From the NCBI GenBank assembly GCA_020091685.1, contig CM034599.1, forward strand, positions 35,665,408 through 35,729,407: a stretch of DNA of 64,000 nucleotides, read 5' to 3'. Below, piece after piece: positions 57,130-64,000 of this stretch. A program made the position numbers and the translations under genes. Numbering within the stretch: the stretch's first letter is position 1; each line of letters begins with the position of its first letter. Under the pieces are notes generated by a model, which saw only the letters and a program-made list of their open reading frames with translations, was not told where the DNA came from and made no database searches. This DNA comes from Lutjanus erythropterus (lineage: Eukaryota > Chordata > Actinopteri > Lutjaniformes > Lutjanidae).

Positions 57130-58430
57130 ATGTTCAGTTTACTGTCAGAGAAGAGTTTCATCACAATCCATCCAATAGATGGCTGGAAGAAAAGACAGAC
57201 GATGACCAATTTTTGTAGAATATACTGTCATCTTCTCCCCTTAGGCTGTGAGAGGAGTAAAGAAATCAAAAATATTCACATTTGAGAACCTGAAATCAGA
57301 GAATTTGGACTTTTCTTTATTTAAAAAATGACTCAAAATGATAATTGATTATCAAAATAGATGTAGATTCATTTAATAGTTGATTGATATCAGATTAATC
57401 GTTGCAGCTCTAAGTGTTTTGTGCTTGTTAGGTTTATAAGTTTGTCCAGCTGTTCCTTTCTTTATTGTGTATAAATGATTGACTGATTGATTGATTTAAA
57501 GTCGATGCCATGATAATGAATTGGTAACTGCGTGTGCACTGTGTGCACTGCACTATGGTAGTACATTGTTCTGTATTTTAAAATTGTAATCCCCATATTT
57601 ACCAAATTTATCTGTAATCTGATTACATCTTATTATCTGTAATCATAATGGAAGCCAGACATCTTTTTTGTATCCAGATTATATAATCACGTTACATGTA
57701 TACTCCCCATAAATGACCTCATTTGAAGTGTCCTATCAACAATTTTACAGATGTCTCTAATATTATGGTGGCTAATGGGGGAAGTCTTCACTGCAATGAC
57801 ACAAGTGTCCACTGGGAAAAATGAGAAGCAAGACTGACACAATGTGTTTACCATGCTCACCATCTCAAGTTAGTGTGTTAGCATGCTAGCACTTGCTAAT
57901 CAGCGCTGAACAGAAAGCACAGCTGGGGCTGATGGGAGGTTATAAATCAAAATATTGGACTAATTAGAGGTTTGACCTGATGATGACGCCAGATAAAAAA
58001 GACAGAGGGTGCCAAAATCATCATGCGAGGGACCTGAGTGTCTGTTTCAGATTTCACCACGGTCCATCCAATAGATGGCTGGAGGAAAATGATGACCAAA
58101 GTTTTTAGAGTACACTGTCGTCTTCTCCTCTCAGGCTGTGAAACCCCTTAATTCATCCCTAGCACTCCACCGTGCAAAATCATTTGCCTTATTTTTATTT
58201 CTGTCCTGCTATTTATTCAACCCATCTACTGTATATATTTTTTTCTATATGCAAATTGTATGTAGCAAAAAAAGGGAACTACAACTTAATCTCATTATAC
58301 AACCCTGTGTTGAATAATGATAAATAAATCTAAATTGTCAGTGATAATGAATGTCTGTACCAAATCTCATTTGAATTTTCCAGTAGCTGTTCAAATATTT
58401 CAGTCTTCACTGAAGGGGTGGACCAACCAC
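57130..58430. repeat. Dispersed CCATCCAATAGATGGCTGGA repeat, two pieces
   Basis: 57150-57260 and 58040-58140 share CATCCAATAGATGGCTGGA and GTCATCTTCTCC-type sequence. 57840-57990 carries TTAGCATGCTAGCACTTGCT, and 58330-58430 carries TGTCTGTACCAAATCTCATT. All fit the family at 1835-2235. Confidence 0.55.
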
Positions 58431-59459
58431 AGGCTGACAGCTTTTGTTACACTACTATTTCCAGCTTAGGTTATTATTATATTATTATTATATGATGTTT
58501 TACAGTATGACATTTGCTGCACATGATGCTGCGCTGCTATCCAGTGAATACCCTGGTCCCCTTGTCACATTTATCAATCAAAGCATGAATCTTTACCATC
58601 ATAACAGTTTTTTTCAGGAATATCTCACAGGCGTCCGAGTCAGTCGGAGCTCTTCTATGTGGTGGAATATATGCAGAAAATCGGTGTTATTATGGTAGTG
58701 GTGGCTAATGCATCTCAGTTGTTGCCTGGAGTGTATTTCATGCAGCTCCTTCTGGATTCACAAAAGATTTTCTTTTACAACTTTTTTTTTCACGTATGCA
58801 GTTGTACTCCCCAACACCTGGAAACAACTCAACTATGATGTGTAAAATTGGTGGAGTTCCCCTTTAACGTGAACACACAGTGGGCATCAACCATGGCATT
58901 ATAATCTAGTTTCAGATCTGCTATTGTGCTCCAGTTGTACCATCTAGTGCAGAGGTTTTCAAAGTGGGAAGTTTCAGGGAATGAAAGTGAAAAATGATTA
59001 GACTTATTTTTATCATTAGTTTTTATTTATTTATTATCTATTATTATTAGCTATTAAATGATATAATATAGAAAAGCCTAAATATGTGTAATTTTGTTAA
59101 AAAAAAAGTTCAGAAATGCAGGAGTTTTGGGGGAATTTCATTGTTTTTCCAGAGTCAGAAACTAATAAATGCCTTCGGACAGACCTTTTTTTTTTTTTTT
59201 TTTAGTTGTTTAGTAGTTTAGTTAGTTTAGTTATACCAAACAGCACTTTTAGGCTATATTGGTTCAATTGTTGAGTGTCTGTGGGATCAAATAATGTAAT
59301 CATGATCCCATAAACATGTACTAATTGAGCAAAAGGATCTACATATTGTAGCTGCTACAGTTTTGACACTTGTGCCACCTGCAGGCAGTGAGGATGTACT
59401 GTTGTCAGTTTTATATCTGGCGTGTGTGTATGTATATTGCTTTTTAAAATGTTTTACAG

Positions 59460-59680
59460 CAACCTCAAGTTTAAATTGTATGTTAAATATATACATATAT
59501 GTATATACGTAATACAATTTAGACTTGATATATAACAACATACAACATTGTAATAAACATTGTAATAACATTGTAATAAACCCCAACATAACATTGTAAC
59601 ATTACAATAACTTTGTAATAAACAACATTGTAATACTTATATATACCAACATTGTAATAATATCTAAATACTGTACAGAC
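59460..59680. repeat. Tandem AACATTGTAATA repeat
   Basis: Repeated ATAACATTGTAATAAAC units next to an (ATATAC)n-like stretch. Confidence 0.8.
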
Positions 59681-60332
59681 TGTGGTTGTATTGGGCCATG
59701 ACTTAAATTAAATAGGACTGCCAGGTGGTGACTCAGCAATACTAGGAATGAGTCATCAGCATTCCTGATGTTCATAAAGAAGGCCTGATGTTATAAAATG
59801 AATAAGTCAAGTGTATTTGCTCAGTAACCCTCAGTATTACATCCAGTGTGTCAGTCCACAGCAGCAGCAGTGGACTCTGGGCTGTCGAAAAAAACATAAA
59901 ATAAAAAGGGCACCAGCACACAGAAAGTTGTGATGCATGTATGGTGACACAGTTACCGATCGGCTCTGATTAAGATTAAATCTGTTTGATTATGTGACTC
60001 AGATATAAAGCATATCTACTACCTCTCTCTGGTAAACACACACAGGGAACTATGAATTATTTAACCATTTAGGGGCATGTCGGCAGCCTATACAGCACCG
60101 TATCATGTTTTCTTGCATACTGGGCCACCACAGAGGGCAAATGATCATGTTTTATCTACCACAAGGGCATCCAAGAGGGATCGCTTTAACTTAAGTGTGT
60201 TCAAGAAGGCTACGAGTTTTAAATAATTATTAATGATAGTCAGAGTCTTACCTACAGTGGATTGCAGTGACATGTCCCCTGTTATGAGAAGCAGACAGGA
60301 GTATCAGTAAGCAAACAAGCAAAGTGATGAAC

Positions 60333-60745
60333 TGCTGTGGACAGAGTCAGCAGCAAAACTTATTTTAGCCACATGAAAAAAAGCCCTCCAAAAACTATTC
60401 AACATTTGGTGCAATATTTAGAATATTTTTACCGCTTTAGCTCGCCATCAGATGGCTTTTCCAACTCTTTCTCAGCCAGACTCCACCAGCAAAAACCGTA
60501 TCTTTACCTTGCAGAACATGGGGGTTGCAGGTCTACAGCTGCCTTCATCTGTCAGTTTCTTCTTCTTCTTCTTCTGTGACTTCTGTGAATCTGAACAACC
60601 TTTTAAAACAAAGAAATCACACAATAAACACAAACAAACTAGGCAGCAGTAGACCAACAACTCCCATGTTTTGAATGGTAAAACTACTGATTTTGCCAAA
60701 GGAGTCTGGTTGTTTTGGAGAGAGTGATATTTGGCTTATATACTG
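60333..60745. repeat. Foldback repeat, second copy
   Basis: Matches the central part of 41575-42378: CTGCTGTGGACAG, TTGCAGAACATGGG, ATCTGTCAGTTT, CACACAATAAACACAAACAA. It includes a (TTC)n expansion near 60557. Confidence 0.75.
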
Positions 60746-60956
60746 CAAAGTGACCAAACATTTCTGTCCTGGCTCTCTAGACTACAGAGCAGTCTCCCTC
60801 TAGGGGTCAGATCAACAAACTGTGTTGGGTATTTTTAATCTTATCTCAAAACCTTATTCTCAAAGGCAAGTTACTGATGCTTTCCTGTCCAGATTTGTTC
60901 TTATTTTTTTTAAAGGCATTTACTCACCTACCTTCATACTAAAAACTGTTTACCGT

Positions 60957-61215
60957 CACTTAAAGGTGCAGTAATCGATCCTGAGAGATTGTTGATTGTT
61001 GAGTCTCATTTTCAGGTTGTCACATACTGACATTTTGGGAATGAGACTGAACAAACAACTGTCTTACTAACCTGTGATTGGCCAAAGTCTCCCTTCATGG
61101 GGTAGATTTTCTAAATCTTGAAAACAGAGTTAAGAGGAGGAGCAAAATCTAGTTTTCTCTGAGATCATTGTAATTATGCTTTGATTAAAAGGCTGTTTTT
61201 TTTAATGGACTTTTT
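60957..61215. repeat. Candidate MITE starting TTAAAGGTGCAGT
   Basis: TTAAAGGTGCAGTAATCGAT start, with no clear right terminus. Resembles other AAAGG-ended teleost MITEs. Confidence 0.4.
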
Positions 61216-61389
61216 TTTTTTGGTGAAAAATAGGATTGCTTAAAATCATTTGCCAAAAAACATTTTCGTTGTTTTCTTTATCTACCCTCCACCCACCCAC
61301 CCATAGTGCCTATACAAGATAATATATAAAAAACAATCTAAAGGAGATTATAATGCCAAATTATACAGTAAAACAAATATACAGATGTG

Positions 61390-61460
61390 AAAAAATAAAA
61401 TACAATACAATACAATACAATATACAGGCAGACATATAAATATAAATAAATAAAATCTGT
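61390..61460. repeat. (ATACA)n / A-rich simple repeat
   Basis: ACAATACAATACAATACAAT followed by ATAAATAAATAAA. Confidence 0.85.
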
Positions 61461-62031
61461 GGATTCTCTAGTATATAGGTTAATTTTCCTTCATTTCCTA
61501 TTACTAATCTCTAAATTAAGGAGGTGCTGAAAGGTTCTTATGGAACTTTTGCCCAGTCACAACAAAAATAAACCGACTATCCCAGCTTTAAAGATAACAG
61601 AACAGTTAGTTGTCATCATGAGTTATTTTTGGGAAACAATATGTCAAAATGTCTCATATGCCTAAATGCAAAATCATATTGTTCTCTAATGATATGTTAC
61701 CTGTAACTGAAAGTAAACCTACAGGAGTTATAGAACTAAATTAAAGTGAGAGTGAGTGGAAAAGATATTAGCAAATATTTTTTGACTACTGATGTGGCCA
61801 TCACTAAAACATAGCCTTATTTAGTGCAGAATCTTAGAACATATAGTACTACATGATAATGAAATATGCATTGCAATGTAAATGAAAGTGATCTGAGTTA
61901 GTGTATTTTGTCGTACGGTTTTCCTTCTCACTCTCATTTTAGAAGCAGATCTCATAATGGAGGCTTATTCACCTGACAATCTGATTATGGCTTAATTCAG
62001 TACTGATATGAGTATCTGGGGACAAGCGGTG

Positions 62032-62612
62032 GACAAAGTACTCAACCCCAGTACTTGAGTCAAAGTACAGATACTTCTGCTAAAATATTACTCAACTACA
62101 AGTGAAAGTTGCTCAGTCAAAATTTTACTTGAGTTCAAGTACTAGAGTACTTGCTTTTAAAAATACTTAAGTGTCCAAAAGTATAAATTACAAAGTACAT
62201 TTTCTAATATCAATACATTGCTGTACCATCTAACTTCAGCATAGAAATTTTCAGAGCTGTTGCCGTTTGAGGGAGACGCAAGGTTTACTGTACAGTCTGT
62301 TACCACGAACAAACTACATCTCTGCCTTCAAGAACTCACCGTTCTGTTGAACCACTTGGCTACACAGGAACAAAATGTGTGGCCAAGTGCATTTTAGAAA
62401 AGAAAAGAAGGCAAAAAACTGTGCTCAGCCTAAAAGTAATGAGTAACAACAACCTTCTTAGAAATGTAGTGGAGTCAAAAGTACAATATTTGTCTTTGAA
62501 ATGTAGTGGAGTGAAAGTCAAAAACATCAAAAAGAAAAATCAAATACTCAAGTAAAGTTCAGATACTCAAAAAATGTACTTAACTACGGTACTCAAGTAA
62601 ATGTACTTTGGT
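62032..62612. repeat. ACTCAAGTA-type dispersed repeat, complete copy
   Basis: Starts GACAAAGTACTCAACCCCAG and ends TACTCAAGTAAATGTACTTT, which are partly inverted. Same family as the split copy at 26785-30640. Confidence 0.75.
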
Positions 62613-62859
62613 GATGATCTGGCCTCTGAGTCAGTGTCCACATGACTCGTCCCTCCTGCAGTAGTTATATCTCCTCATGATCACAGGTTTGCACTTCACA
62701 ACATCACCACTAGAGAGCAGCCTCTTCATGTCATAAGCAGCCAGCTGCAGTGAACCAGAGCGGCCTGTAGAGGGCTCTGACACCACATCAGGTTCATCAC
62801 AACTCATTTGCTCTCATACGGAGTCTTTAAATGAGGATACAACAGTCATTTCATGCTGG

Positions 62860-63235
62860 ATATAACATAACATATTCTCGAGAACTGGGACAAATCCTGT
62901 CCTACCAAGAAAAAAGAAAAAACATCTTTTGGTGAAACTTTATTCTTTGAAATGAAATGAAATATTTGTAATTTATTAAATATTTTGGTTTGCTTTAATT
63001 TTTTCTTTATTCTGAATGTGCTCCGTGCTAGAAAGCACCCTTGTCCCAGACAAGAATTCACAACTTGAAACAATTTAAAAATGTCATAAAAAACCTTCAA
63101 AATCTAAAACTAACAAAACTTACTGATAACATAGGTGTAAGAAAATGCTATTATAATAATATTCATATTAAAATGGATTTTTAATGAAAATGCTGCCCCT
63201 TTAAAGTTTTGTCCCAGATTTCCCTAAACTCCAAC
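62860..63235 (-). repeat. Dispersed repeat, copy 2 (TTGTCTGGGACAAG type)
   Basis: Inverse complement of 17765-18130, with CTTGTCCCAGACAAGAATTC and CAGATTTCCCTAAACTC. A related TTTTGTCCCAGCTCTCAAGA lies at 63461, so the repeat may run on to about 63490. Confidence 0.75.
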
Positions 63236-63238
63236 AGA

Positions 63239-63264
63239 TTTTTTTTTTTTTTTTTTTTTTTTTT
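63239..63264. repeat. Poly(T) run
   Basis: 26 T in a row at the edge of the dispersed repeat copy. Confidence 0.95.
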
Positions 63265-63499
63265 ATTAGATGTGTCTCAAGCAGAACATTCTAAATCAAA
63301 GCGAAATAAGAATTATGGTTTAAAAATGTGTGTTTTGATTAAATAATAAAAAATATCATCACTAGGAGGTTGGCCTGTTACAAGGTTATCAGCCAAGAGT
63401 TTGATCTTTTAAAATATATTTTCCAGCAAGAGTAAAAATCAAAGGCAGCTCATATACAGTTTTGTCCCAGCTCTCAAGAATGAGTATTGACCATTTTTA

Positions 63500-64000
63500 A
63501 AAACAGTTAATATACTGAAATAAGAAAAATTGAACCACCAGTCTCAGCAGTATCTCTGTGATTACACAAGGTTTGTTTGCTCTCCAAACAACTTTTAGTG
63601 TAACTGTGTAGCGTGTCTGCTCTGCCTGCCAGCTGGCCACCCTCAGGGTCGATCAGACTGTGGTAGGACAGCTGGCTCGTGTGACCGGCCAGGCCTCTGT
63701 GGAAAAATGTGACTTTATTGACTGGACACACAGAAAGTACAATAACGTAAATGATGAGGCTGATGGAGTCCTGCCAGGGACACTGCAGTCCGTTCCACAC
63801 CGCTGGCCTGACCTTGATGATCAGACATGAAACAGGTCGCAGGATTTTCCAAATTCCCTGCAGGCCAAGATCCATATCACATCAGAGCCGTGGAACAGCT
63901 TCAAATCCATTTTCAAACCTGACAGATCTTACTGTAAAGGAATCCAGATGTAATCTTTTAGCTGTTCATTTCAAAAGAACAAAGAGCTCCAAAGACTGTC
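63500..64000. other. End of window, no gene seen
   Basis: A 122-codon minus-strand frame (63507-63875) has no family resemblance. Nothing else recognised. Confidence 0.4.

Overview
The window is nuclear DNA from a bony fish, most likely a percomorph (perch-like) teleost. Evidence: two vertebrate genes split into short GT-AG exons, low gene density, and many dispersed repeats of the kind common in perch-like fishes (GCTAGC/TTAGCATGC-rich repeats, palindromic MITEs with AAAGGGACAGTTCACC, AAAGGTCCAGTGTGTA or ATAGTTCACCCAAAAATG ends, an ACTCAAGTA-rich repeat, a mariner and hAT elements). Species cannot be read from the sequence.

Region 1 (1 to about 19,950, plus strand): the 3' two thirds of a calcineurin catalytic subunit gene, best matched to the gamma isoform (ppp3cc). 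Ten coding exons join in frame for 344 residues up to the stop at 16,122-16,124. They cover the second half of the phosphatase domain, the calcineurin B-binding helix, the calmodulin-binding segment, a 27-nt cassette exon and the autoinhibitory segment. Earlier exons lie left of the window. A long 3' untranslated region probably ends near a poly(A) signal at 19,919, and a broken LINE fragment lies inside it.

Region 2 (about 21,000 to 51,300, minus strand): a complete ADAM metalloprotease-disintegrin gene, 22 coding exons that join with no frame conflict into 768 residues. It has a signal peptide, propeptide, zinc protease with HEMGHNLGMDH, disintegrin, cysteine-rich and EGF-like regions, a membrane helix and a short proline-rich tail. 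Sequence resemblance favours adam28, and PPP3CC and ADAM28 lie on the same arm of human chromosome 8. The two genes converge tail to tail.

Region 3 (about 51,300 to 64,000): no gene is supported. It holds duplicated dispersed repeats, a four-unit tandem repeat and MITEs.

The most unusual structure is in the ADAM intron at 26,747-30,736. A 3.1-kb near-perfect inverted repeat, with internal tandem arrays and a BED-finger-like coding fragment in both arms, sits inside a minisatellite-like tract that itself interrupts another dispersed repeat. The neighbouring intron (30,933-33,406) carries a mariner with intact terminal repeats and a lightly damaged DD34D transposase. A 16-bp minisatellite occurs in two introns flanking ADAM exons 6-8. 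No bacterial-type system, CRISPR array, tRNA or rRNA was seen. Exon boundaries were placed by hand from splice signals, phase and family resemblance.
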